Source: an uncultured Saprospiraceae bacterium
Lineage (GTDB): Bacteria > Bacteroidota > Bacteroidia > Chitinophagales > Saprospiraceae
Direction: 5' to 3'
NCBI GenBank assembly: GCA_938041445.1
Contig: CALISO010000108.1
Coordinates: 1-40,975 of the forward strand
Length of the DNA stretch: 40,975 nt
Shown: one piece after another, positions 6,149 through 14,445 of the stretch
How the letters are laid out: every line of letters starts with the position of its first letter
How positions within the stretch are numbered: the first letter of the stretch is position 1
Notes under the pieces: generated by a model
The model's database searches: none
The model's input: only the letters and a program-made list of their open reading frames with translations
What the model was told of the DNA's origin: nothing
Made by a program: the position numbers and the translations under genes

Positions 6149-8845
6149 TTACTGAAGGGATAGGATTACCAAAATAATTGGCAACGCCTGAGTAAGCGAG
6201 TCTCCAATAACTTGTCCCCAGTCTACTCTATCGTCTGTATCTTCCTCTCGCTTTTCTGCTGTTTTTTCTCTTACTTTTATCGTACTACCCTTTCTTACTT
6301 TTGGAGTAGAGGTGATGCCTAGAATAGATGATGAACGCTTAACCTCACCGTTAGGATACTCTACGAATATTCCATTACGATCAGCATTAGATGATAATCC
6401 ACCAGCGTACTCATTGATAAAGTACATCGCTCTACGCTTAGACGTAAAAGGAACATGAATTCTATTATTTAGATTTACAGCATCATCTGATAGGACTGTT
6501 TCAGCCTTAGTCGCTCCTTCAATCGTAACAAATTCTTTTTGCTTAGGAATGGTAATCATATCACCATCTTTGAGGATAAAGTTAAAATCTGAAGACTTTT
6601 GTCTCAAGACCTCATCTAACTTAATCACCACAGCTCCTAAGTTATCTTCTGTTCTGATAAGTGTAGCACCCGACGGAAATGCCTCGCCTGTCAACCCACC
6701 AGATCTATCTATCAAATCACTTAGTCTTTCATTATCACTAAGGATAGTATATCTACCTGGAAAAATCACTTCTCCTTTGATACTCACCCGTTTTTGCAAT
6801 TCAAAATCAGGAACATATCTCACTGTTACCATATCAAAAGGAGATAATAAATATTCAGAGTCTTCACCTCCACTGATAACATTGTAATCCTCGTCGATTG
6901 CAAGATTAGAAATTGCAATTCTTGTCGGCTCGTTATCTTGGATAATTACTCTAGATACTTCAATCTTATTCTTAGCACCATTCATTTTAATCCCGCCAGC
7001 TAGAACGAATAGATCTTTCAATGTCATTGAATTACCATATTGAAACTCACCTGGCTTACTTACCGCACCTTCTATCGTTACTATTGCATCTTCGATAAAC
7101 TCTAACTCAGAATACACATGTATACTATCAAATGGACTTAGTTTAATATTCAAGTTAGAACCATTCTCTTCAACAATCTCACTAAGGTTAGTTACTGTTA
7201 CATATTCTATATTCTTTGGATTAAGAGGATCTCGTCTATGGATTACAGCAAGATCCGAAGCATCTCTTCTAAGACCCCCACTCAATAGTATTGCTTCCTT
7301 AAGCTGAACTGTGTTGCTGACATCATATGGGAAGTATCCTTCTGATCTTACAGCTCCTGAAACAACTATTTCCGAATCATCAGCAAAGGATTTCAGATAC
7401 CATACTTTTAACTTATCCTTTGATTGCAGGACTATATTAGCCATACTATTCTTATCCTTCATAATCTCATCTATGTCTAGATTGACAAATGAGATTGTAC
7501 TATCTGGATTGATACGCTGAAGGAATGCCTCATCAGTTCTTGACTCTTGTAGGAGCCCAGCTTTATTGAGAAGGTCTGAGACACGCATATTATCTTCTAG
7601 TTGATATACTCCATCTTGTTTCACAGCTCCTTCAATCTCTACAAAATCTACTAGAATACTATCCAGAGTATTAACAAATATTGAGTCGCCATTTTCTAAT
7701 AGGAATCTATTAGCTTCACCTGAACGATAATCTACATCATAGATCTTCAATAAATCATTCGTAAATCTTTGTAATCTGATATACCTCTTATCTGCACTTC
7801 CTGTAAATCCACCACCGTATTGAATAAGATCCTCCAAAGACTCATTGTTAGCCATTTCATATAAAAATGGTCTCCTTACCGCTCCTGCTAAAGTGACAAT
7901 ATTTTCAGCCGGTGGCACTAAAATGACATCTCCATCTTGGAGGTATAAATTATCTTTTGGATTAGGGTTATTAAGAAATTTATAAACATCTAATATTTCT
8001 CTATTTCCATTAGATCGAATTAATTGTATTTTTCTCAAAGACCCAATATCAGTTGGCCCATTAGCAGCAGCTAGTGCTACAAAAGCTGAATTCACAGCTG
8101 ACAAGGTGACTGGACCTGGATTATATACTTCACCATAGACATTGACTTGGATAGTTCTAGAATAGCTCAATGACACATCAAACTGACCATCATTGAAACT
8201 GTAATTACCTCTATAAGCATCCTTGAGTTTTTGTCTAGCTTGATCAAGAGTAAGACCTTTCAAAAACACTTTAGTTTTGCCTCCAAATATCTTTACTGAC
8301 CCGTCTGAATCAACATTATATTTTTCATCAAGTGTTGATCTACCCCATATCGAGATTGTCAACTCATCACCAGGACCTATAATGTAAGATGCAGGTGCTT
8401 TTATTGAACTTACATCATCATATTCTGTCAAAATTCGATTTCTGAATATTGATTGACCATACCTTGTCACAGGAGGCAAACTATCCAGTGTGCTCAGACC
8501 TTCCTCGATTAACTCTAATGAATCCTGCATCAATGAATCAAGCCTAATCGTATCATTAAGCATTGAAGAATAAGGAATAGAGTCATTACGTGAGGCCTTT
8601 TCTTCTTCTAAGTCAACAATAATATCTTCTAGGACACTAAGTTCAATAGGCGTAAAGAATGCTACGCTATCTATATTGATACCTGCTTCTGTAGTCTTAT
8701 CACGAAGCTCAGTTTCAGAGATTCCTCGTCGCTTCAACTCTCTAGATATGTCCGCATTGTTGACCCCTGAATAGACCTGTGCTGCTGCATCTGTCAATAC
8801 AAATAGTAGACATAGACTAACTAAGGCGGTTCTAATTAAAGACAT
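6149..8845 (-). CDS. long SLBB-repeat polysaccharide export protein
   Basis: An exported protein of the Wza/OPX class, which forms the outer part of the channel for capsule or exopolysaccharide. Residues 1-22 are a Sec signal peptide (cleavage after AAA-Q; no lipobox Cys, unlike E. coli Wza). Residues about 150-232 are the polysaccharide export domain (YIIGPGDELTISIWG). Then come about seven SLBB domains, starting near 233, 316, 405, 495, 590, 692 and 780, each with a V-x-G-x-V-x-x-P-G/F opening. At 898 residues it is more than twice the length of Wza. The last 20 residues (VIGDSLTQALPIILVILSL) form a hydrophobic helix that may serve as the membrane exit. It follows a DegT aminotransferase on the same strand, 112 nt apart, with a -7-like element of its own. 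Confidence 0.85.
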   Translation of the reverse strand: MSLIRTALVSLCLLFVLTDAAAQVYSGVNNADISRELKRRGISETELRDKTTEAGINIDSVAFFTPIELSVLEDIIVDLEEEKASRNDSIPYSSMLNDTIRLDSLMQDSLELIEEGLSTLDSLPPVTRYGQSIFRNRILTEYDDVSSIKAPASYIIGPGDELTISIWGRSTLDEKYNVDSDGSVKIFGGKTKVFLKGLTLDQARQKLKDAYRGNYSFNDGQFDVSLSYSRTIQVNVYGEVYNPGPVTLSAVNSAFVALAAANGPTDIGSLRKIQLIRSNGNREILDVYKFLNNPNPKDNLYLQDGDVILVPPAENIVTLAGAVRRPFLYEMANNESLEDLIQYGGGFTGSADKRYIRLQRFTNDLLKIYDVDYRSGEANRFLLENGDSIFVNTLDSILVDFVEIEGAVKQDGVYQLEDNMRVSDLLNKAGLLQESRTDEAFLQRINPDSTISFVNLDIDEIMKDKNSMANIVLQSKDKLKVWYLKSFADDSEIVVSGAVRSEGYFPYDVSNTVQLKEAILLSGGLRRDASDLAVIHRRDPLNPKNIEYVTVTNLSEIVEENGSNLNIKLSPFDSIHVYSELEFIEDAIVTIEGAVSKPGEFQYGNSMTLKDLFVLAGGIKMNGAKNKIEVSRVIIQDNEPTRIAISNLAIDEDYNVISGGEDSEYLLSPFDMVTVRYVPDFELQKRVSIKGEVIFPGRYTILSDNERLSDLIDRSGGLTGEAFPSGATLIRTEDNLGAVVIKLDEVLRQKSSDFNFILKDGDMITIPKQKEFVTIEGATKAETVLSDDAVNLNNRIHVPFTSKRRAMYFINEYAGGLSSNADRNGIFVEYPNGEVKRSSSILGITSTPKVRKGSTIKVREKTAEKREEDTDDRVDWGQVIGDSLTQALPIILVILSLQ

Positions 8846-8862
8846 ATTAAAATAATTCTATA

Positions 8863-8870
8863 TAAAGGTA
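8863..8870 (-). promoter_or_regulatory. possible -7 element of the SLBB export gene
   Basis: On the minus strand TACCTTTA lies 17 nt before the ATG, one base off TAnnTTTG. A TTTG lies 24 nt further upstream, slightly beyond usual spacing. The gene may therefore be transcribed separately from the aminotransferase gene before it. Confidence 0.3.
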
Positions 8871-8957
8871 AACATTCTAAATCCGATAAGGTAACAAATC
8901 GGCTATTTAGGGTATCCTTTAACTGTTGATACAACACAAAGTGTTCCAATCTCATAA

Positions 8958-10079
8958 TTACTTGTAATATGAGTGAATAGTCTCACCGATATAGTCAAGT
9001 TGTTCTGCATCTAATTCTGTGTGCATTGGGAGCGACAATACCTCATTACAACACATTTCCGTAACTGGAAAGTCTCCTGGTTTATACCCTAAATATTGAT
9101 ATGCAGGCTGCAAATGCAATGCTTTAGGATAGTAAATCATAGATGGTATCTTATGATCAGATAAAAATATCTTTAGTTCATCTCTATTCTCTTTGACTCT
9201 AATCGTGTATTGATGGAATACATGGCTTGAGTATTGTGCTCTGAATGGCAAAGTCAAGGCATCTACATCCTTAAGCATCTCATCGTATTTAGCCGCAGCA
9301 GTTTGCCTTTTAGTGATATACTGATCGAGATTGGAGAGTTTCACATCTAGAATTGCAGCTTGAATAGAATCTAATCGACTATTAATGCCAATCATATCAT
9401 AATAATACTTCACTTTACTCCCGTGTTTGGCTATCATCGTGGCTTTTTGGAAGAGTTCTTCATCATTACAAGAAACAGATCCTCCATCTCCAAAAGCTCC
9501 AAGATTCTTAGAAGGAAAAAATGATAGTGTACCAAAGTCTCCAATAGTACCAGTTTTATGAGTAACACCATCAACCAGGACCTCACAGCCAATAGATTGC
9601 GCATTATCTTCAATTACATAAAGATTGTGCTTTTGAGCAACCTTTAGCAAAAGTTGCATATCTGTTGATTGACCATAAAGATGGACAGGTAAGACAACTT
9701 TAGTCCTCTCAGTAATCGCTGATTCAATTTTGGATACATCCAAATTAAATGTTCTTGGATCAATATCTACAAATACTGGCTTAAGCCCCAAAAGTCCAAT
9801 GACTTCGATAGTTGCTACAAAAGTGAATGGTGTTGTGATTACCTCATCACCAGGTTCAAGATCTAGAGCCATCAAGGCTATTTGTATCGCATCGGTACCA
9901 TTGCCACAACCCAAAGTATACTTACTACCTAGGTATCCAGAAAGATTGCATACAAATTCTTTGACAGTTGGCCCATTAATAAATCGGCTCGAATCAATAA
10001 CCTCATGAATTGCCTCATCTATTTGAGGTTTGATCGATGTGTATTGGCTGACTAAATCAACCATTTGAATGGTTCTCAA
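8958..10079 (-). CDS. DegT/DnrJ/EryC1/StrS-family sugar aminotransferase
   Basis: A PLP enzyme that transfers an amino group to a keto-sugar nucleotide, making amino sugars for O-antigen or capsule. The 373 residues show the fold-type I marks: GCGNGTDAIQIAL at 57-69 for cofactor phosphate, Asp158 in VIEDNAQ for the pyridine nitrogen, and Lys191 in FFPSKNLGAFGDGG as the Schiff-base lysine. The N-terminal IQMVDL and SSRFINGP blocks are closest to the WbpE/WlbC-like group acting on 3-keto-hexuronates, but the substrate cannot be fixed from sequence alone. It sits directly upstream of the SLBB export gene on the same strand and is divergent, with a 49-nt gap, from the plus-strand porin-like/waaA group; surface polysaccharide synthesis is the common theme. 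Confidence 0.85.
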   Translation of the reverse strand: MRTIQMVDLVSQYTSIKPQIDEAIHEVIDSSRFINGPTVKEFVCNLSGYLGSKYTLGCGNGTDAIQIALMALDLEPGDEVITTPFTFVATIEVIGLLGLKPVFVDIDPRTFNLDVSKIESAITERTKVVLPVHLYGQSTDMQLLLKVAQKHNLYVIEDNAQSIGCEVLVDGVTHKTGTIGDFGTLSFFPSKNLGAFGDGGSVSCNDEELFQKATMIAKHGSKVKYYYDMIGINSRLDSIQAAILDVKLSNLDQYITKRQTAAAKYDEMLKDVDALTLPFRAQYSSHVFHQYTIRVKENRDELKIFLSDHKIPSMIYYPKALHLQPAYQYLGYKPGDFPVTEMCCNEVLSLPMHTELDAEQLDYIGETIHSYYK

Positions 10080-10128
10080 TGAATACTCTGATAAAATGTT
10101 AGTAATATTGACATAGTTAAATCGATAT

Positions 10129-10896
10129 ATGGAGCACTATTATTGCAAATACGGAGTGAAGTACATAATAATTCTTACGTTACTATGCTATTTGACACCA
10201 CGATCAACTTCAGCACAAGGTATATCAAAACTGTACATTGGAGTTGGTCATGGGTATGGAATTTCAATGGCTGATCTCGGAGATCGCTTTGGAAACAGTT
10301 GGCAAACTACAGGAGGCGTCTATTATCACAACTTCGATAAGAATTATATCATTGGTATTGAAGGTTCTGGATTCTATGGTAATATTGTCCACGAAGACAT
10401 CTTAGCCAATCTGAGGAACTCAGAAAGTCCGTTATTAGGAATTAACCAAACTGTCAGTGATGTCAAGCTTAGAGAACGAGGTTTTTCGGGATATGCTACA
10501 GTAGAAAAAATTATCACATTTGGCCAAGATGGATTTTCATCAAGTGGGCTCAAAATCGGTGCAGGGCTTGGTTTTATGAGTCATTATATCCGTATACAAG
10601 ATGATACTGTGAACAATGCCTACTTCCAAGGTGACTATGTTCAAGGTTATAATCGCTATAGCTTTGGCCCAGCTGCTAAGCAATTTATTGGTTACCATCT
10701 AGCTAATCAAGCGTTCAATTACGGACTAAGTATAGGTGTCGAAATAGAAGAAGGATTTACATCATCTAGAAGAGCTATTGACTTTGCCACTGGAGTACCT
10801 ATTGACGATAGTCGATTGGATATCTTGACAACGCTGAAAGCAAAGTTCTATCTTAATATCGGCACTTACGGCAATACTGAATCACTCCGATACTAG
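10129..10896 (+). CDS. putative outer-membrane beta-barrel protein
   Basis: A 255-residue exported protein with no family I can name. Residues 13-30 are a signal peptide (hydrophobic ILTLLCYLT, cleavage likely after TSA-Q). The mature part alternates short Gly/Tyr/Phe-rich strands such as LYIGVGHGYGISM, GGVYYHNF, IIGIEGSGFYG and KIGAGLGFMSHYI, and ends in a strand YLNIGTYGNTESLRY; this is the pattern of an 8- to 10-stranded outer-membrane barrel. The gene is only 2 nt before waaA, so it is probably the first gene of the waaA-heptose kinase operon and may aid envelope assembly. An additional N-terminal ten residues before the hydrophobic core make the exact start uncertain. Confidence 0.6.
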   Translation: MEHYYCKYGVKYIIILTLLCYLTPRSTSAQGISKLYIGVGHGYGISMADLGDRFGNSWQTTGGVYYHNFDKNYIIGIEGSGFYGNIVHEDILANLRNSESPLLGINQTVSDVKLRERGFSGYATVEKIITFGQDGFSSSGLKIGAGLGFMSHYIRIQDDTVNNAYFQGDYVQGYNRYSFGPAAKQFIGYHLANQAFNYGLSIGVEIEEGFTSSRRAIDFATGVPIDDSRLDILTTLKAKFYLNIGTYGNTESLRY

Positions 10897-10898
10897 CA

Positions 10899-12110
10899 TT
10901 GAATACTCTATTGTATAGCGTTGGACTCTCGGTCTATTATGGTCTGGTAAGAATAGCATCACTTTTCAACAAAAGGGCTAAGGCTCTCATCGATGGTAGA
11001 AAGCTAGACTCTGTTCAAAATCCTAAGGTTGATCAGTCACTACCCAATATGTGGATACATTGCGCTAGTCACGGTGAATATGAAACTGCAAAACCTTTAA
11101 TCAAACGCTATCAATCTACTCATCAAATTCATTTGACATTCTATTCTCCAAGTGGATATCAAGTTGCCATAAATGAACAAGAATTTTGGAGGAGTATTCG
11201 GTATTTACCCTTCGATGGTCATCGCCAAATGACAAAATTAGTCGAGGAGATAAATCCTAACGTTGTGATCTTTATTCAATATGAGTATTGGTATTATTTG
11301 TTACAAACGCTTGTTGATAAAAATGTGCCTTATATCTACTATGGCGTAAAATTATCTTCCAATCACATTCTGTCTAAAAGATATATGAAGTTCCTCAAGG
11401 ATAAGGTTAATCAGTCTAGATTAATCTTAGTCAGAGATGATGACAGTCTCAAACTAAGCAAAAAACTATTCAATACTAGTGTCTACAATGTAGGTGATGT
11501 AAGATGGCTACAAGCTAAAGCAAATATCCAAACTAATCCGTTTGACCTTGATCACCTAGAAACACACACAATTGTATTAGGAAGTGTATGGAAAGAAGAT
11601 TTATCATTATGGTTACCAATTATTCATCAGAGATTGGATCTGAATTTTGTAATCGCCCCTCATAATATCTCACCTCAGAATATACAAGCTATCCAAAATA
11701 GCATAGGGACTGACCATCAGCTTTATAGTCAAAAGAAGAACAATCTTACTACTCAAACTCAATCTAGAATTATCATAGTAGATACAATTGGTGACTTAAA
11801 GTATTTATATAAAGGAGCGACGATTGTCTATATTGGTGGAGGTCTTGGAGATGGTTTGCACAATTGTATTGAAGCTGCAGTCTATGCTGTTCCTGTAATA
11901 GTCAGTGGTGATCTAGATAATAACCCTGAAGTCAAAAAACTTATTGACAATGGGTATTCCACTAGAATCAATTCATCTGAGGAAATAACAGAGACGATTT
12001 CAAAGTATATGACAAATGCACAACTAGAATCATACGAATCCTATATTGCAGCCGAAATTGCTCAGTGTCAAAAAGCACTCTCATTGTTAGATTCAGAAAT
12101 TTATGTTTGA
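10899..12110 (+). CDS. waaA: 3-deoxy-D-manno-octulosonic acid (Kdo) transferase
   Basis: An inner-membrane-associated glycosyltransferase (GT30) that adds Kdo from CMP-Kdo to the lipid A precursor, the first step of LPS core synthesis. The 403 residues have the family layout: an N-terminal membrane helix (about 1-22), the catalytic-base block IHCASHGEYE with Glu60, FIQYEYWYYL in place of the usual E-T-E-L-W-P region, VIAPHNIS, and the C-terminal nucleotide-binding loop YIGGGLGDGLHNCIEAAVY. The start is TTG at 10899, two bases after the previous stop; it is the start that fits the family's normal N-terminus. The 3' end overlaps the next gene by 8 nt. The gene shows the organism makes Kdo-containing LPS. 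Confidence 0.9.
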   Translation: MNTLLYSVGLSVYYGLVRIASLFNKRAKALIDGRKLDSVQNPKVDQSLPNMWIHCASHGEYETAKPLIKRYQSTHQIHLTFYSPSGYQVAINEQEFWRSIRYLPFDGHRQMTKLVEEINPNVVIFIQYEYWYYLLQTLVDKNVPYIYYGVKLSSNHILSKRYMKFLKDKVNQSRLILVRDDDSLKLSKKLFNTSVYNVGDVRWLQAKANIQTNPFDLDHLETHTIVLGSVWKEDLSLWLPIIHQRLDLNFVIAPHNISPQNIQAIQNSIGTDHQLYSQKKNNLTTQTQSRIIIVDTIGDLKYLYKGATIVYIGGGLGDGLHNCIEAAVYAVPVIVSGDLDNNPEVKKLIDNGYSTRINSSEEITETISKYMTNAQLESYESYIAAEIAQCQKALSLLDSEIYV

Positions 12111-13056
12111 TTTTAGTGGACTCCATATTCTAGTTGTAGGTGATTGTATGCTAGATCAGTACATTCACGGAGATGTCAATCGTATAAGCCCGGAAGCGCC
12201 TGTACCAGTGCTAGAAGAATTAGAACGAGAGACCAAGCTTGGAGGAGCTGTGAATGTAGCTGCAAATTTAGTAGAGTTGGGAGCTAGTGTCTCCATCATT
12301 GGTATCTCAGGTGATGATCCACAAAGAGAACTGATGCTTTCACTTCTAGATAAGTCTGGTATTAATAGTAGAATCTCGATTGACACTTCGCGACCTACAA
12401 CAGTGAAGACGAGACTGCTTGCACAAAATCAACAATTGATGCGAGTAGATAAGGAATCTGTTCATCCGATATCAAGTCAAGTTACCGCTGACATCTTAGA
12501 ATCCATCAATACCCTATTGACTTCACAGAAAATAGACTATGTCATCTTACAGGATTACAACAAAGGTGTATTGCATCAAGCTTCTATTCCACAAATCATC
12601 GATATTGTAAAAGCCAAAAGCATAAAAATCTGTGTAGATCCAAAGTTTCAAAATCTACATTGTTATAAAGGTGTAGACTTTATCAAACCTAATTTGCGAG
12701 AAGCTGTCAATATCCTCAATGTAGCTGAAGAACAATTTTTAAACAATCTAGAGGCATCAGCCAAGGCCATTGCTGAGATGCTTGATGTCAGATCTGTTTG
12801 GGTCACTCTTGGAGATCAAGGTATCTGTTGTTATACAGAAGATGGTAAGTTTACACATAGTCCAACTCTAGCAAGTAAGATTGTGGATGTTTGTGGAGCA
12901 GGAGATGCAGTTATCAGCATACTTGCAATGCTTCATCATCAAAATAGGTCGATTGACCAGATGGCCAAAATGGCTAATATAGTAGGTGGAATTGTTTGTT
13001 CCAAGCCTGGTGTAGCAACTGTATCAATTAAAGAAATTAATCAATCAACATTATAA
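12103..13056 (+). CDS. rfaE1: D-glycero-beta-D-manno-heptose-7-phosphate kinase (HldE N-domain type)
   Basis: A PfkB/ribokinase-family enzyme that phosphorylates heptose 7-phosphate at C1 on the way to ADP-heptose for the LPS core. The 317 residues correspond to the kinase half of bifunctional HldE only; the cytidylyltransferase-like half is absent and must be encoded elsewhere. Visible are the start GDCMLDQYIHGDVNRISPEA with its family-specific RISPEAPVPV, LGGAVNVAANL at 46-56, TTVKTRLLAQNQQLMRVD-like sugar-binding residues around 99-116, and the catalytic anion hole GAGD at 265-268 with Asp268 as base. It starts within waaA (8-nt overlap), so the two are translationally coupled LPS core genes. 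Confidence 0.88.
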   Translation: MFDFSGLHILVVGDCMLDQYIHGDVNRISPEAPVPVLEELERETKLGGAVNVAANLVELGASVSIIGISGDDPQRELMLSLLDKSGINSRISIDTSRPTTVKTRLLAQNQQLMRVDKESVHPISSQVTADILESINTLLTSQKIDYVILQDYNKGVLHQASIPQIIDIVKAKSIKICVDPKFQNLHCYKGVDFIKPNLREAVNILNVAEEQFLNNLEASAKAIAEMLDVRSVWVTLGDQGICCYTEDGKFTHSPTLASKIVDVCGAGDAVISILAMLHHQNRSIDQMAKMANIVGGIVCSKPGVATVSIKEINQSTL

Positions 13057-13116
13057 CACCAAAGACCTTCTATCCTTCCCACGTAGAAGATGATAACTAC
13101 TAATAACACATAACTT

Positions 13117-13617
13117 ATGAACTTACAGAATCTTACACTCATCTTACTTTCTATTATGTTAATGTCGGCATGCAATGATGGCTTTGACTGTGATCTTCCT
13201 GCTTTAGGTACAAGAAATGGATGTGCAGCTCCAGAGTCTCCCAATGGATTCTCACCTGAAGAATTGATTGCAATATATACTGATAACAATGGGATATCTA
13301 CTCAGACAACAGCTAGTGGACTTGTGTACAACATTATCAATCCAGGTAGTGGCGATAGTCCTTCTGCATCTTCGTCTACAACAGTTGACTATGTTGGATA
13401 CTATCGAAATGGATGTGAGTTTGATAGTAATAATGAGATTGAGTTCCCCTTATCCAATGTCATCCCTGGATGGACAGAGGGCTTACAACTTATAGGTAGC
13501 TGTGGTACAATACAACTATTTATCATACCTGCACTAGGTTATAATAACAATACATCTAACGGCATCCCAGCAAATGAGCCTTTGATTTTTGATATCAATC
13601 TTCTTGGATTTGAATAG
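13117..13617 (+). CDS. FKBP-type peptidyl-prolyl isomerase lipoprotein
   Basis: A 166-residue periplasmic lipoprotein: signal peptide 1-18 with the lipobox LMSAC (Cys19), a Cys-rich linker, then an FKBP domain at about 60-166. The domain is recognised by TASGLVYNIINPGSGDSP, V-D-Y-V-G-Y-Y (the usual V-x-V-x-Y-x-G strand), FPLSNVIPGWTEGLQLI and the ending IPANEPLIFDINLLGFE, which match the canonical P-x-x-x-L-x-F-x-V-x-L end. FKBPs speed cis/trans proline isomerisation of proteins folding in the periplasm. Some active-site aromatic positions are altered or missing, so activity may be low. It follows the heptose kinase by 60 nt and may share its transcript; a hairpin with a T tail lies 33 nt after the stop. 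Confidence 0.85.
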   Translation: MNLQNLTLILLSIMLMSACNDGFDCDLPALGTRNGCAAPESPNGFSPEELIAIYTDNNGISTQTTASGLVYNIINPGSGDSPSASSSTTVDYVGYYRNGCEFDSNNEIEFPLSNVIPGWTEGLQLIGSCGTIQLFIIPALGYNNNTSNGIPANEPLIFDINLLGFE

Positions 13618-13649
13618 TAAATAAACTAATCAAACCAAAATCAATAAAC

Positions 13650-13686
13650 AGAATAAGCTGCACGTCTATTATGCATTTATTCTTTT
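13650..13686 (+). terminator. probable terminator of the waaA/FKBP transcription unit
   Basis: AGAATAA (13650-13656) pairs with TTATTCT (13677-13683), with inner TGCA/TGCA pairing across a small bulge, followed by TTTT. A further small hairpin CTTTT-AGT-AAAAG follows at once. The first part of the 400-nt gap between the FKBP gene and the receiver gene holds this; the rest holds the promoter and leader given below. Confidence 0.45.
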
Positions 13687-13794
13687 AGTAAAAGCTCAGT
13701 TACTGCAAATAATTAGCATACTCAAATAAGAGTAAGACACATATTACACACCTATTTAATATGAAGAAATATGTTAATTTTTTCTGAAAAATAG

Positions 13795-13825
13795 TTGCAT
13801 GCAAATAAAATCTAGCATACCTTTC
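13795..13825 (+). promoter_or_regulatory. candidate promoter with palindromic operator for the receiver/histidine-kinase unit
   Basis: TTG (13795-13797), 20 nt of spacer, then TACCTTTC (13818-13825), one base off the TAnnTTTG consensus. The -33 box lies in the perfect 10-bp palindrome TTGCATGCAA (13795-13804), which could be bound by a regulator. The leader from here to the ATG would be about 185 nt. Confidence 0.4.
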
Positions 13826-13936
13826 AATCAGATGCAAGCAATAGTATCTGAAATCATATATCAACAAGTTCAACTTCCACCAGAATTGCGTTGATATAAA
13901 TTATAGGCGGTTTACAGTAATGCAAAATTGAATCTT

Positions 13937-14004
13937 TGATGAAATTGGTTGTCTTTCATCATTAGGGATAGTTTGCCCCTTGCGGTCAGTCGTCGTGAAC
14001 TATC
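13937..14004 (+). promoter_or_regulatory. two-hairpin 5' leader ahead of the receiver gene
   Basis: The first hairpin is a perfect 8-bp stem TGATGAAA/TTTCATCA (13937-13944 with 13954-13961) with a 9-nt loop. The second pairs GATAGTT (13967-13973) with AACTATC (13998-14004) around a 24-nt, more G/C-rich loop and ends 13 nt before the ATG. No T run follows, so these are not terminators. They may regulate translation or mRNA stability. No known riboswitch class is recognised. Confidence 0.45.
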
Positions 14005-14017
14005 ATAACCTATTAAT

Positions 14018-14431
14018 ATGTCAAACGCGAACAACCTACCAGTCCTCCTCGTCGAAAGTAACGAAATCGAAGTCCTAACAATGCAAAGAGCAATGCAAGA
14101 GAATAGTATTGCTAATCCGCTAATTGTATGTAATAGCGGTGATCAAGGATTAAAGCAACTTAATAATAGCTACCAAACTCCCAAACTTATACTGCTAGAC
14201 ATCAAAGCAGATGCATTTAGATTCTTAAATAAAGTCAAGCAAGATCCTAAGTTGCGAAGAGTACCTATTATCCTACTAACTTCCAGTGTTGCGGATCAAG
14301 CGATATGCATCAAACAAAATATAAATGCTGCGGGATATATGGTTAAACCCAATTTATATAATGGATATAAGCAGATGGTAAGTGCAATAAGAACTTATTG
14401 GTCACTGAATCAGTTGCCTCAAACAGCTTAG
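14018..14431 (+). CDS. stand-alone response-regulator receiver protein, atypical
   Basis: A 137-residue single-domain receiver of the Rcp1-like type often found beside hybrid kinases. The phospho-acceptor Asp61 (LILLDIK), Thr88 (LLTSS) and Lys110 (YMVKPN) are present. Two features are unusual. The acidic pair that binds Mg2+ reads E-S (Glu13-Ser14 in LLVESNE) instead of E-D or D-D. The loop after Asp61, normally N-M-P-x-M-D-G-x-E, is shortened to KADAF, removing the conserved proline and glycine. Phosphorylation may be weak or absent, or the protein may work as a phosphate-independent partner. The following kinase gene starts 14 nt after its stop, so they are one unit; cytoplasmic. Confidence 0.85.
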   Translation: MSNANNLPVLLVESNEIEVLTMQRAMQENSIANPLIVCNSGDQGLKQLNNSYQTPKLILLDIKADAFRFLNKVKQDPKLRRVPIILLTSSVADQAICIKQNINAAGYMVKPNLYNGYKQMVSAIRTYWSLNQLPQTA

Positions 14432-14445
14432 ATAAATTGGTAAGT

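Noticed and set aside
8900-8957. Hairpin AACAC-AAA-GTGTT after the aminotransferase gene
   Set aside because: Five base pairs and no T run; too weak to call a terminator.
13041-13289. 82-codon minus-strand frame over the start of the FKBP gene
   Set aside because: The plus strand holds a clear lipoprotein signal peptide and FKBP domain; the minus frame has no recognisable features.
14398-14445. TTG start giving 16 more residues to the hybrid histidine kinase
   Set aside because: It overlaps the receiver gene and has no family likeness; the ATG at 14446 is 14 nt after the receiver stop and more likely.
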